Assembly: GCA_003344405.1 (NCBI GenBank)
Contig: NOWV01000137.1
Location: 124,001 to 188,000, forward strand
Reading direction: 5' to 3'
DNA: 64,000 nt
From: Trichoplax sp. H2
Taxonomy: Eukaryota; Placozoa; Uniplacotomia; Trichoplacea
Below the pieces are notes generated by a model that was not told the DNA's origin, did no database searches, and worked only from the letters and a program-made list of their open reading frames with translations. This document shows, piece after piece, positions 12,101 through 25,650 of this stretch. The translations under genes were made by a program, and so were the position numbers. Position 1 is the first letter of the stretch, and every line of letters begins with the position of its first letter.

Positions 12101-14429
12101 TTATGATATGAATAATAGGCCTAAAAAATATTTATGATGATTACTACTACAAAGTCCGATATTTACCAATGAAGTCGGGAGAATGTGTGTTGTACTCTTC
12201 AAATTATTGAGACACAATAACTTTATTTCATATTAATTCGTACTAAAGAAAATTACTACTTGCTTACAATTGATGCCCTTATTGAAGTAATATATTAAAT
12301 TTTTATTGCTTATCGGTGTCGAAAATAGCCGCAGCTGGGGAAACGGGGAATTTAAAGGCTTAAGTACTCTTGTCGATCAAAGTTGGCAAATCTTAATACT
12401 ACCACTCACGTAGGGTTGTTTACTATTGCTTGAGGATTGAAATTATTGTTGAGGTTCACGATGATTTTCAATTAGTTGACTCCAAAATAGTTACAAATAC
12501 TTGAATAAATTGTCAACAAATGTGAATTCATATTTGAAATAAAGTTGCCTGGCTGACTTTATCCCTATTTCTAGAGCATGCTATAATCGTAATGTGAAAA
12601 TTTTTCAGTTATGTTCAATTTTTTCTACTTAGCTTAATATTGTTTTATTTCAGTTCACAGTTTCTGTTTAAAAAGCAATCGCTTTTGTTTCTAAAAGTTA
12701 CTAAGGATGGTTTGTGCTGAAAGAGACTTGGAAAGAGAATTCGTACGTAAATAGCCGAAAACTTTGTAATTATATTTTATGGGAATTCCTTTAAAGTCAA
12801 TATTTTGGTTATTCTCTGTGCTTGTAAAGACAATCTGTGCAAGATAACTTATGTTGGCTCAAAAATACGAGAAATTATCCATAAATAATGAAATCCTTGA
12901 ACTTTGTGATTGGATAGATTGGAAGAAAAATCATTATCATTCTAATTATGAATATATTTTGACTTTTGACACATTTTCTTGATGACTTTAATAATCATTT
13001 TCAAATATATTTTCATTAATTCCTCAAAATATTAAGACATTAGAGATCATAACATTGATTTCCACTTCCATGACGACTGTATATCCTTAATTCTCCATTT
13101 TCATTTTTTTTTACCTAAATTTGTTTGTTGACTGTCAATTCTCTCGCGTTTAGCCCCGTTTTATTAGTAAACAAGATTCATTACTTTACGATGGTTATTG
13201 TTATAATTCTAAGATTTCTTATATCAGATTTTTCTACTTAGTCTAAGGTCTAAGGTCTTGGTAGATAAAAGTTACTTCCAATTGTATTATTAATATATAG
13301 CGTATACTTTCTTACCTAAAGATATCCATGTCAACGGCTAATTACTGTTTATCTTACAACTGAGTAGCAAGAAATAACACCTTGTTGTTTAAATCATTCC
13401 TTTATCTCATAGTGTATTTTGAAAAATTGTATCCCATACGTAGTTTATGGCAAGATCATTATGAATGAGTCTTACGTGAAATATCGACTTATTTATATAA
13501 ACTATCTTTATTTTGATATACCTAAATCACAAATTGGTAGCAGAATTACTCGCATAAGAGTTCATAAACATGATAAGTTATGAATTCCTTAAATAAACAG
13601 AATATAGCCGGTTGCCTGGGATTATAATTTTATTTTTTACCAATAGTTTCTGACAATGACGATGATAAATTATTTTACCATTAAATCCATTTATTAAAAA
13701 TGTTTTATTTTCAACATTACTTGAAGTACTAGCAATATTAGACGATAGTTTATAATATCGTAGGATAATTTATCCATAATTTAAACAGTAAATTCACAAG
13801 ATGATTATTAGTTTTATCAATTCTTCTCTTAGAAAATATTAAAATTATTCACGGTTGTATAAGTAACTGTGTCAGCCGACGGTTGATGGCCAAGTATAAT
13901 TAATGGTTTATTTTTAATAACAGTTCCTTAATTGAAATCTAGATTACTTTCAGCTTAGTGAGTATTGATTGCATAAGATTGGAATATATTTACTAGTAAA
14001 AGAACTACTTAAGTGGTTTACCTTAATTTTCAGCTTTCCTATTACAATTGGAATTTGGCGTGTTGCTACTGTTGATCAAAGTAGACTTGATTCAATCTAA
14101 GATGTTTGTAGTAGAATTAGGTTGCCAGAGATTTCTTTCGCTATATTATAGCAGCGCTTGACAAGGATTATATTTATTACAAATATGAACATTTAGCATG
14201 ACTTCCACCTCCTCAAATTTTACTTCTGCTAAGACTAGGATTTCCATGAGCATCTATCTATTATACATTTTTTAATAGTTACATGATCGATTGCTGTTAT
14301 ATTTTGGTAGTTTTACCATTTGTTAGAAGGAATTTTAAGCATTTCAGAATACATATCACAAGGTAGTAAGGCTAATTATATCTAAATAGGTTGCACTTGA
14401 ACATATTGATCATTAAAGGGAAACTTAAT
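9101..14429. other. Intergenic, no gene seen
   Basis: No exon, RNA gene or clear mobile element recognised. Weak long-period similarity exists: segments starting AAAAGCAAGGA near 11568 and 12050, and a related ACGAAAAATGAGAGG segment near 11834, suggest a decayed repeat of about 240 nt. The short open frames in the stretch have chance-like composition. Confidence 0.45.
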
Positions 14430-15120
14430 TATGACATCATCGTTATCTTCTATCGGCTTATAGAATTGATTTTTTAACAGTCTGTTGTTATTTACATAAC
14501 AGCATAATTAATTGGAAGAGAGAGACTACACACCTAATTACAACGACCTAAGTTAATTGTATAAAAATGAAGAAATTGCAGTACTTAAGCATTTTCATCT
14601 TTAGTCTAGTTAGAATCAGGTTAAACTTATATAACATATATAGATTATTCATATCATTTCTAAAGTTTAGTTATTGATATTTTAACCCTTTTTTATTATA
14701 GATATATAAGCATAAACAATTCCAAGAGGTGAAACATGACGCCCAATTACAATATCGTTGATTTTATTATACCATAGATTGGGAAAGTCGCTAAATTTAT
14801 TCATCTTTACGAAAGTAAGTATATGCGTCATAATTGGTTCTCCTTAACTTTAAATATTGACATTTTGACTGTTTTGTTGTTATGGATATGCCAACATAAA
14901 CAACTCCATGAGGTAGATAGCAATATGCTATTTCAAAATAGTTTAATTTCTGTTGTCAAAAATTCAAGTTCTTAACTATGTTTATCTTCATTCTAGGATT
15001 GGACTTTAATTATGCATTTTGATTATAATTGATCTTTGATTAAATGTTCTTATTATATTTTAACCATTTTGTCCATCTAGAAATGTAATCTTAAACAATT
15101 TCAAAAGGCGGACAAATAGC
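14430..15120. repeat. Diverged tandem array, period about 180-200 nt
   Basis: Anchor AAACAA(T/C)TCCA(A/T)GAGGT recurs near 14716, 14898 and 15095. A related but poorer copy lies near 14500. Between anchors the copies share a TTTATCTTCAT-like segment and a TTTTAACC-like segment. Three to four copies. Confidence 0.55.
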
Positions 15121-15152
15121 AATGTTTACTTTGAAAAAGCAGCTAACTTGAG

Positions 15153-15168
15153 TATATATATATATATG
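15153..15168. repeat. (TA)n microsatellite
   Basis: An uninterrupted TA dinucleotide run of about 16 bases. Confidence 0.9.
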
Positions 15169-15169
15169 C

Positions 15170-16690
15170 AGATGCAAAGTGCCTAATCTTCTTTTTTTTA
15201 TACGGTTGCAAATTAGAATTGTAATAAGAGTATCCATTTTTATAGATATTCTGATGTCTAGACATGACTGGATAAACATGATGCTAAAAGCAGAATGTAC
15301 ACTTGACAATGTCATTAAGTTAGATGACATTCAAATGTCTGTTTTTTACCTCAATGAGTCGGTCTTGTGTAGAAATACAGCAAAATATTATGATGCCAAA
15401 TGTCGTAATAGTGATTAAGGCTAGTTCTTATAATGTAGAATAACTCAACCGTAAAATTGATTATAATAAATATCGGATAGTAATAAATCGAAACAAATCA
15501 GCTTTTTTGATGAGAAAGGAGATTATGGTAGGATAAGTTATCCTTCAGTTCGAGATCTTTCGTGGGTGCCCACACTGTTAATATTCTATTCTATTAAATT
15601 TTATTTTAATGTAATAAATGAACCTTGTTTAATCTTATAAAGACAGTACAGTTGTGGACAGACAAAAATGTAGTTGTGGTACTCATTATTTACCTTACAG
15701 TTGTAAATAAAAATGGGAAGGATTGAGACAGAACCTTATGATTTACTTGATACTTATTTCAAGACAAACTGCCCACACTGTCGCCATCCTCTTAACTTAG
15801 TTAAATATATCCAATTCAACTGATAATATGAAGATCATCATGATAATTTAAGGCAAAAATATAATAGGGCTCAATCATTTCTCAAACTATTGTAACTAAA
15901 TAGGACAAGGATTTTCCTGAAGCGTTGACGGTGTAGCATAAATTCAGTTCAACATTTTTATGCTACCATTTTAAGTCAATTTACTACGAATATCCCAGAT
16001 GCTCTGATTATCCTATAAGGTTTAAGTTTCTTTATTGAGTGATACTGAGAATTGAATTCTATTTTTATTACGAAATAGTTGTATATAGGAATGTTTACAA
16101 TTACATCGATTCTATACAAAGTATTATCGTATAAATTATTTTTATGGCAATATTATTTTATCTATTTCCTGGTTGTCTGGTACTGCTTAAAGTAATCTGT
16201 TCCTTGATTATTTGATGCTAATGAAACTGCTCTTAAGTAGCACTAAGAATATGTCACGAAATCCTTTCAGTTATAATGCATCATATTGAATTAAGTTTAT
16301 CCAATATCCTATGTATTATCCGTAAAGCAATTTATCTATTCTCGTTAGAAATTTAGGCTCTTTTTATATATTCTAACTTGCTGCTAGCCTTTCTATGAAT
16401 TGTAAAATTTTCTCAAATCAATTTAGTATTTTTTGATTTAATATTAATTTAAAAAATTCTAGTTCTACAATGAGCTCTTACGCAATTTACCCTGAGATAT
16501 TTTAAAATTTTTTAATCTACATGGCTTTTAATCTTGCTGTACTCTATTTGTGAGCGCAATATGTTTCCGATATATGTCAAGTTTATCTACGAGATCTAAA
16601 GCATCTAGAGTCAATTTAACTTGCAAATTGCGATCTTATCTCTACTATAAAATATTTCTCCCCGTAATAAGCTACTGTATGAATTAAAGC
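15170..16690. other. Intergenic, no gene seen
   Basis: No recognised gene. The word GCCCACACTGT occurs twice about 200 bp apart (near 15572 and 15771), hinting at one more decayed tandem duplication. Confidence 0.4.
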
Positions 16691-17800
16691 TGCTCCCAAA
16701 ATTTGAAATTGAGGTAAGTTAATATTTTCAGATTGTATCTATGAATTGCAATTTAGGTCTGCTACGAAAATGTTTCAAGTACAATATGCTTCTTTCTGAA
16801 TCAGTTTTGCTAGAAATACAGAATACATTTAAGTAATTCAAATATATCACGGTTAAAAAATTAATTCTCCACTGTAAGATATCAGTGTTATTAGTATGCT
16901 TTTATTGGATCAAGTTTACTCAATAGTTTATAAATTGAAGTAAGATAATATTTTCTCAATAAAAATAAATCCTAATTCGTGTTCTGGCACAAAATAATTG
17001 TATGTGCATTATGCTACAATATAAATTAAGTCTACTCTATAAATTTTTAATTGATATAATTTAATATTTTGGAATTAAATATAAATTCTAATCGTATTTC
17101 TATTCTTAGAATGATTCTGTTCGGATCACGTCTGTCTAGAAAAATTGAAATGAAGCAAATTACCCAAAAGCTTATAAACTGAGGATATTTAATAGTTCCA
17201 GATTCAATATAATTCAAATCACTTTCTGCTTTGCTATATTTCTACCCGTAGTATTCTTCTATTTGAAGCAAGTCTACTCAACATATTATAAATTGAAGCA
17301 GCTCAATATTTTCCAACTAAATGTAAATTATAGTCGAATTTCTTCTGTGCAATAATTATACCCATAATATACTTTTAATTCGAATTAAATCAACTCAGCA
17401 ACTTATAAATTGAGGTAAGGTTTATGATTTCTAACGAAATATAAATTTTTATCCTATTTCTGCTGAGTAATACTTCTATCTATGGTATGGATCTGTTTAA
17501 AGGAAAATTTATGATACCGTTTATAAAATAAAGCAACATAATGTTTTTGATTACATACTCGCATGGTATAAATACAATTCCTATCTATACCATGAAATAT
17601 TGATATTCTCAAGAAACTAGTATTTAAAGTAAACCTGCTTAATAGCTTGTAAATCCAGGCAAATTTATATTTCTTCATTCAATGTAAATCTCAATTCGAT
17701 CTCTAATATTCAATATTTATTACCATTACAAATATGTGTATACCTACTGTCACCTGAATTAAATCTACTTGAAGAATTATAAATTGCAGCTATATAATAT
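16690..17800. repeat. Diverged tandem array, period about 120 nt
   Basis: A block containing TTATAAATTGA(A/G)GTAA, then an ATATTTTC segment and an ATATAAATTCTAAT segment. It recurs near 16697, 16928, 17050, 17172, 17290, 17405, 17645 and 17773, with further weak copies between. Spacing is mostly 115-125. Small open frames inside it are by-products of the repeat. Confidence 0.65.
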
Positions 17801-19640
17801 TTCAAAGTTTCAATATTTCAAATATTTTTTGATTACTCTAAAACGCTTTTTGGAACATTTCTACTACTTGACTTCATTGCGATAGAATCTCAGTTCTATT
17901 GGTGTTGCATGAACTAGTCACGAAATGATTCTATATTTAATTAAACTGATGATTAGTAGGATAAAATAAAGCAATATTGTATTAGTGATATAGTTGTGTC
18001 TACATTCTTCATCAATGTTATTATTAGCGGCTACCTATGGCTTTCCTTTTCATCTATAAATTGAGATTATCATGTTGTTGTTGACTTGCCAATTTCAAGT
18101 AAACAACTGGACAAATATTAAAGTATGAAGATATTTCTCTTCCAATTTATCGTCATCGATAAGTAAAGACATAATATCATATGCTTATGATAGTTTTATC
18201 CGAATTGAATAAATCATGTATGTTTGTTGTCGGTGAACATTTAGAAGGAACGTAACTAATTTCTTCATTTATTTTCTTCTATCTTGACAATCATCGTCAC
18301 ATTAGAGTAAAATATGATGATGCGGACATCAAGGAAAATGTCATTGAATGATGGATAGTTCGTGCTAGTTCATGTTGCTATTCTATTATTTGGCTAATCA
18401 CCAAGGCAGCCTAGTCAGGCTAGACTATCAAACATGATTGAAAATAATTGATTTGATTGGAAATGGGATAAAATTAGGTATTGTTTTCTCATCAGCTGCA
18501 TGTACAATAGATTTGAGTTTTAATTATATAGTTAATAGAATATTTCTAGCCATCATTGCTTTTATCTATCATCTAGGGCAGGATCTAAAATTAGTTCTTT
18601 TTCTTCTCTTTTTTATTTTCAAAATAGAATAACGTATTATTGATGGGAGAATAATTAAAAGATGATGATTCTATCCAAAGTCGAAGAAAGACTTTTATTA
18701 AATTTGATTAAACATCAATCGCATATTGTATCGAAGCTTTCTTCTGCAAGTAACATTGAGAAAAAGTTGAAGTCGTTAAAGTAGAGCTTGAATGACAGAA
18801 CAACTTTATATCGTTGGCATTTACGCGTAGCAGAGTAGCAATTCGAACCAAAAATTTTCAACAGCTTCCATTACTATCCACCCATACCGTCCTTGGTCAA
18901 CTTTGGCGTCCTCATCTTCCGATCTTCATATTCTCTATGTCTTAGTAAAGCATACGAAGTAAGTGCTTACTCATTCGTCTGTATTTTAAATATTAATACG
19001 CTAGTAAAATGGTTTAAACTTTGTTGATAACTTTTTCGATTTATTTTACTATCCAAAATGATGCTAGCAATCTTAGCGGGTTTATTATTTGTTTCGATTT
19101 ATATCCTACTCTGTTTTTGACTTTCCCATTTTAAAATGTCCTTAACAACCAAAATGGCGAATGATTAGTCTATTTTCCTCTCCTCCAATATACTCCCATG
19201 AATCTATTATAGTCCTTTAACTTATTATTCCACATAATGATGTAAACTTAAAACTTAAAAATTTTTGTAATTAAGCCCAGTAGAAATGAATTCAACGGGT
19301 AAACTATCGATCCACACTACTGGGTTATGTTATTTTAATTGTGGTATCTTATTTGCGTCCCATTTCACTTCTTTCCCATTCCTGAAACGATTATCTATAT
19401 GTAGTGAAATACACAGAAATGGGCGATCATCTATTGCTTTATGATTTATAGCAGCTAAACGTAATGTTGATAATGGTTATATTGAACTAGCCATTATTGA
19501 ACTTTAGATATCGATTAAGGCAGAAAAATTATTTCTATCATTCTTTTTTTTATATTTTTAGTCATCTTTACTTACTAATAGTGTTTATGGTCTTTTCCTT
19601 CATAATCTTGATTAATTACAATTACTCATTTTAAAATATC
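17801..19640. other. Intergenic, one unusually open stretch
   Basis: No recognised gene. At 18664-19026 one plus-strand frame beginning with ATG runs about 120 codons with only two stops (both TAG). It passes a consensus-like GTAAGT donor after the codons for AYE near 18958. No domain is recognisable, so this is noted as a possible relic only. Confidence 0.35.
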
Positions 19641-21090
19641 GATCGGATTAAGCTGAAATTGTTGAAGGTAAGCGAGATGATGATTGAAATGGAAGGAAAT
19701 TACTTGGCTATGCGATGGAAATAAGGTTCTTGAATACGTTAATTGCATTTTCCCTTAACTGGCCGAAACTATCTGGTAGACCTTCTCTTAAGCGAGAGGA
19801 GATTAAATTTGAATGAGAATACCAAGCTACGCTAATGAAATAATGTTCTTAACCACGTTAATGGCAATATTCCTTGACCGATAGAAACTATCCAGTAGAC
19901 CACCGTATTAAATTAGATTGAAATGCCCGGCCATATTATGGAGATTGTTCTGAAGACGTTGATTGCGTTTTCACTTGATCAATGAAAACAGTCTTATAGA
20001 CTATCATTAGAGTGACAGGATGATTAAAAATTGGAATAAAAATATCGGTCTAGCTTCAGAAATGAGGCTGTTATACACATTTATTGCAATTTCTCTTGAT
20101 TGATAGAAGCTATGATATGGAAATAACGCTCACACATTTTCATAGCGATTTCTCATGATCGATGGAAAAGCTCGGTAGGCTATTCAATTGAATGAGAGTA
20201 CCTGGCTATGCCTCGGAAATAATGTTCTTAAAGCACGTTGACCGCATTTTTCCTTGACCGATAAAAACTGTCNNNNNNNNNNNNNNNNNNNNGCAATATT
20301 CCTTGACCGATAGAAACTATCCAGTAGACCACCGTATTAAATTAGATTGAAATGCCCGGCCATATTATGGAGATTGTTCTGAAGACGTTGATTGCGTTTT
20401 CACTTGATCAATGAAAACAGTCTTATAGACTATCATTAGAGTGACAGGATGATTAAAAATTGGAATAAAAATATCGGTCTAGCTTCAGAAATAAGGTTGT
20501 TATACACATTTATTGCAATTTCTCTTGATTGATAGAAGCTATCTAGTTGGCTATTAAATTTGAATCAAATACCAGGCCATACTATGGAAATAGTTCTGAG
20601 GTCATTGATTACGTTTTATCTTGATCGATGGCAACTTTCTTGTAGACTATTGCTCAAGTGAGAGGATGATTAAAATCGGGATGAAAAGCCGGTCTATGAT
20701 ATGGAAATAACGCTCACACATTTTCATAGCGATTTCTCATGATCGATGGAAAAGTTCGGTAGGCTATTCAATTGAATGAGAGTACCTGGCTATGCCTCGG
20801 AAATAATGTTCTTAAAGCACGTTGACCGCATTTTTCCTTGACCGATAAAAACTGTCCGGCAGACTATTCAATTGCAATGAGAATATTAGGCTATTCCATG
20901 GGAATAAAACCCTTGAAAATATTGATTGCATTTTCTCTGGATTGTTGGAAACCGCCTAGTAAACTATAAGTGAAATAATGATTCAATTAGAATGAGAATA
21001 CTGGTCTATGTTATGCCAATAACGTTCTTGAATACATTGATTTACATTTTATATTGGCCGATGAAAACGATCTGGCTAATTCTCTTTTTA
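19640..21090. repeat. Diverged tandem array, period about 100-120 nt
   Basis: Repeat block built around TTGACCGAT(A/G)(A/G)AAACT followed by GTAGACTAT, GAGTGA-type and TTGGAATGA-type segments. Anchors are near 19752, 19871, 19971, 20092 and onward past the gap. The array contains the second N gap, and the gap flanks are themselves a larger near-identical duplication (19864-20272 against 20293-20856). Confidence 0.75.
20273..20292. other. Assembly gap (20 N)
   Basis: Twenty unknown bases. The sequence left of it (from 19864) restarts right of it (from 20293) with very few substitutions, but the left copy lacks 155 bp that the right copy has at 20543-20697. Breakpoints share the word CTAT. The gap therefore looks like a join of two alleles. 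Confidence 0.98.
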
Positions 21091-22440
21091 ATAAAGCTAT
21101 GATGAACATTGAGGATGATGGAGAAAAGTAGTATACTTCACGGATGCTGCCATATCAACCGGCCTACTGAATAGGATCAACTTGTTGATGGCAGAAGTAA
21201 AAGAGAGCAAAAAATTATACTGCAATATACTTACCGTACTCGTCAATATTTAGTCCATGATTGGGACACCAATAACAGCAATAAATTAAAATTTAAATAT
21301 AACTTGATTGTATTATATTACAGTCGAAATAGCAATGATTTATATGGATATGGTATCATATTGGTCAAAGATAGGATGCAAATTAATTTAGTATTAACAG
21401 AGTGATCATGTGAAAAATGAAAACGAACTGCTCCATCATGATGGAGACATAGTGTACAAGGATTTCATTGGATTATCCATCCACCATACCCATCATAAAG
21501 TGTCACTTTCTTCTTCACTTTCCTCAACATCTCCATCATGGCTTTGTATTCTTATTAGAGTGATGATTAACGAGTATCTATTCATCAAATGGGATGTCTA
21601 TTAATACGGGTGTTAATCATGCGTGACATGGCGTTGACTACAAGGGAGCGAGAAAAATTCAACGTGATTAAAAAATTACTTTTGGAGTCGTTTAGCCATG
21701 GGTAGTTGTGGCCAAGGCTAGATTATTTTACTGGGCTGCTTGCTGTCTCATTTTTCTGGAGGTTTAATACTGCTGACAATTAATATGCAGCGATGTTATG
21801 CTCAGAGAAGGAATAGCGATACTTTTGGGATCAATCAACGGCTATTCTCTGCCGTTGCGTAGCTACCGCTATTTTTCTCGATATGAATTCTACCTTCTTT
21901 ATTGCTTCCATTAATTAATCTGATATGTATTAACCATTTTATACATTCTGAGAACAACTAGTCCGTAGATTATAGACATTGTTTATAAATTACTATGAGT
22001 CATAAAATTATCAATCGTAAAGTGAGCTCGGCTGGGAGATTCTAGCAGCATCAATGATGATTTTAATGGTGTTCTTCTTGAAAATTTCATATTAACTTCA
22101 AGTACATGCATGGAATTTTATGACATGTAATCACAGTGGGTTAAGACCATTGTTTGCATAAAGAAATGCCTTCATGTTCTAGTTAGACTAAAGATTAACA
22201 GTAAGTTTAAGGGAAAATCTTTCATAACAGAGAGCTAGTCCTTTGCCGTGATTGGAATAATACAATAATTGTTCTGAAAGTACTTTACGATAAAATCAAA
22301 GTTAATATAGAGAGGCAAATGGTTTTCAGCTGTTTGAGATTTTACGATTTATTTTAAATGTAGGATCAATTCACTCGTATTAGGATGAAGAAACGTTAAT
22401 AAACATATTAGAATGAAAATATATACGAATAATAGCGTTA
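21091..22440. other. Intergenic, no gene seen
   Basis: No defensible gene. Several inverted words are present, for example CATCATGATGGAG near 21435 against CTCCATCATG near 21531. Around 21812-21880 a GAGAAGGAATAGCGATAC segment is nearly complementary to a later GTAGCTACCGCTATTTTTCTC segment, so the stretch can form imperfect hairpins. Confidence 0.35.
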
Positions 22441-23120
22441 AAGATAGGAGTATGGACGATCCCAGGGTGTCTTTGCTTCTACTGTATAGTTTATTTTAAA
22501 AGTAGTGGTCGATGTAATTATTTTGGAATCAAGAAACCTTGATAAATATTTTAGATTAAAGTTGGGATTAGTGATCATGGTAAGAATAAAGGAGATCGTA
22601 GTCTATCTTTGCTTATACTTTTAATTTATTTGGTTTCATGCAATACCGTCGTGTTGGAAGGAAGAAGCTGTCGTGATCTATTTTAGAATATGAAGTTAGG
22701 TTAATAAAGATGATAAGAGTCAAAGAATCTTAGTCTATCTTTGCTTGTACGCCTAATTTATTTTAGCTTTTGAGTTCATGCCGTTGTGATGGAATGAGAA
22801 AACTTTCATGATCTATTTCAGAATAAAAATTGTATTAACGATAAGAATAAAGAGGATCTTGGTCTATCTTCGCATGTATAATTTATTTTAGCTTTAGAGT
22901 TCAAACAGCTGTTTTGAATTGATGAACTTTCATGGCCTATTTTAGATTCAGCCTTAACTATTAGAGCAGAGAGAATCTTAGTTTATCTTCGCTCTTGCAA
23001 TTCAATTTAACTTTTGGTTTCATGCACTTGTTATGGAACGAGAAAACTTTCATAGTCCATTTTAGAATCCAGTCAGCGTTGCGAGTTAGAGTAAATATAT
23101 TTTCGGTTTACCTTAACACT
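22440..23120. repeat. Diverged tandem array, period about 119-132 nt
   Basis: Anchor GTCTATCTTTGCTT(A/G)TA followed by TTTATTTTAG(C/G)TTT and later AACTTTCATG(A/G)TC. Anchors near 22469, 22601, 22733, 22862, 22981 and 23104 give spacings of 132, 132, 129, 119 and 123. One of the clearer arrays. Confidence 0.75.
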
Positions 23121-23819
23121 GCCATTTAAGTTGTTCTGCAAAAAAAATTCCATGATTTACTTCATTACGGGTACAAATTTAGCTTTAAACAGAAGTATGG
23201 TAAATATCTACTTGAATTGCTTTAAGTTATCTGCATTGATTCATATTTTCACTGAGATAAATATCGAAGGATAAAAGCAAAATTTTTTCATACCAGCAAT
23301 CCTTGGCGAGATTGAAAATAGTTGCTGCAATAAAGCAATCATACAGAGATAGGATTAGTGCTAGTTTGTCTAATGAGCCATAATCAAAAATAAGAGCAAT
23401 CCAATTCTAAATTCATTTTACCTTTCATCATCGATTATTGAAGTAGTTGCTCCGGATCAAATAATATCTAACTCTATAACGTTCTAAGTAATCAAGTTGA
23501 AATGAGCAAGAAGAGCAAAAGTTCTTTCAGCCTATTCTTGTAATACTGTACAGTATTTGAAAAGGTCATGGACCTGTTTCAATCCGGTGACTAATGCGCT
23601 TTATACGAGTGTAAAAGTGAGTAAGAGATCCAATAATTTCAATATAGTTTAGATGTGGTATCGATATCACTCTTATAATACTAATGGGTGGAAGAAGAAC
23701 GTCAATCATTATAATGCAGTTTGGCTATAGTAAATATGGTTAGTCTAGATGTGCTAGATAGAGTTTCAATATGTTCATCTAGTTATCGATTAACAAAATA
23801 GAGTATCCATGTTACCTTG

Positions 23820-24565
23820 TACAGTAATATTAAAATGAAGAAGAAGAGCCATACTCACGCCGATAGAAGGTCGAGATAACTCTTTATGATTATGTAAAAG
23901 CGACAAAAAAGAGTCGCTTTAATTACTCGTTGCAGTTAGGATCGATATTAATCTGAAGAATAATGTCAATATAAAGAAGAAAGACCCACCAATTTAGAAT
24001 TAGAATCGAGAATACTCCTTCAAATAATATCAAAGTGAAGAGAAAAGCTACATCAATTGCCTTTAGAATCTAGATTACTCTTTAAATAATGTCAAAGTGG
24101 AGAAGAAAGCTCCACTAGCTTCAATTAGAAGCGATATTACTCTTAAGAATAATGTAAAAGTGAAGAAGAAAGCCACACCATTTGCTATTAGCATCGATGT
24201 TGTTCTTTACAATAATATCGAGTGAAGAAGAAAGCTCCATCTGTTTCAATTAGAATCGTTATTACTCTTAAAAGTAATCAGTGTCAAGTGATGAAGAAAG
24301 TCACAATAATTACAGTTAGCCTCATTATTAGTCTTTGGAATAATGTCAGAGCGAAAAAGAAAGCCACACTAGTTTCAATTAAAATCGATATTGCTCATTA
24401 AAATAAATAATAAATGTCAAAGTGATGAAGGAAGCCACGCCAATGGCAATTAGAATCGATATTACTCTTTACAATAACAGAAAAATGGGAAAAAGGCCAC
24501 AATAATGTCAATATAGGATCGATATTACTCTTCATGATGATATCGAATTGAAGAAGAAAAGTCAT
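23820..24565. repeat. Diverged tandem array, period about 64 nt
   Basis: Core AAGTGAAGAAGAAAGCC(A)CAC...CAATTAGAATCGATATTACTC repeats about eleven times. GAAGAAGAAAG-type anchors lie near 23965, 24031, 24094, 24159, 24223, 24290, 24350, 24421, 24483 and 24545. The spacing of 62-71 is about half that of the neighbouring arrays. Confidence 0.8.
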
Positions 24566-24699
24566 AATATTTTGAACAAATTAAGCTACGTGCCCAATAC
24601 CGTAGCAGTAGGCTAATGCTGTCGCATATGGTGCAATTTTCCTAGTATCTATAAATCTGAATGTTGTGGTCTTGGATGAAAGAATAATCATAAGGCATT

Positions 24700-25650
24700 T
24701 AATCATGAAGTCAAAATAAACAAGAAGAGAGGGAAAACACGATATCACTGTATTTTAGACTTGGTTAACTACACAAATTAACGAGATTAGAAAAAGTTAA
24801 AGTATTTTAAACGTCGGCAAAGAGGATTCATGTCCTCGCATAAGATCACTTAGTATATTTAATAGCCTTAATAACGAAGTAAACTTGAGTAAAAAGGAGC
24901 TTGTAATTTCACTATATTTTATCCTTCGACGAGGTGGATTACTGTTATTATTTAGAAATAAATTTAAAGTGAACAAGAAGAGAGGGGGAGGAGGGTTGGG
25001 AATATCTTCACTCTAATTTCGTCTTCGTCGAAGAGGATTGATGTCGTCGCTTAGTATCCAGAATATTCTCAATCATGAAACCAACGTGAGCAAAAAGGGC
25101 TGAAGTAATTTTACGGTATTTTAACCGACGTTATGGAGGCGTTATTTAGGATCATTTAGTGTCTATATTATTATCAATAACAAAGTCGATTTGAGGGAAA
25201 CGAGCCAAAGGAATCTCACGGTATATTAACCTTTAACAAGGATTAATGTCGTTGTTCAGGATCATCTAGTATCTATCTATAATGCACATATTCTTAATTA
25301 TGAAGTCCATGTGAATAGAAAGAAGTAAAGGAACTTTACGGTATTTAACCTTAGACGATGAGGATTAATGTTGATGTTGTTATTTATAGTCATCTAGTAT
25401 TTACAATATTTTTAATAACGGAATCAATGCGAGTAGAAAGAGCCATAGAATTTTCACGGTATTTTAATCTTCGACAAGGAGGATTAATGCCGTTGTTTAG
25501 GATCATCTCATGGTTATAATAATTCTAATAACGAAATCAACGTTAGTGCGACAAAGTGGATTAATATCGTTAGCTAGGATAATCTAATATCAACAATATT
25601 CTTAATTGTAAAGTTAAGGTGAGTAAAACGAGCCAAAGTAATTTCATTAT
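24700..25650. repeat. Diverged tandem array, period about 100-120 nt
   Basis: Block TTTCACGGTATTTTAA, then (C)TTCGACAAGGAGGATTAATG, TTTAGGATCATCTAGTAT, TTCTTAATAACGAAGTC and GAGTA(G/A)AAAGAGCC. Anchors of the last word fall near 24880, 24968, 25083, 25187, 25306, 25426 and 25616. Follows directly on the 64-nt array but is a different sequence family. Confidence 0.75.

Noticed and set aside
23820-24565. CRISPR-like array (regular short repeats)
   Set aside because: The repeats are degenerate over their whole length with no constant repeat and variable spacer pattern, and the genome is eukaryotic; it is a decayed minisatellite.
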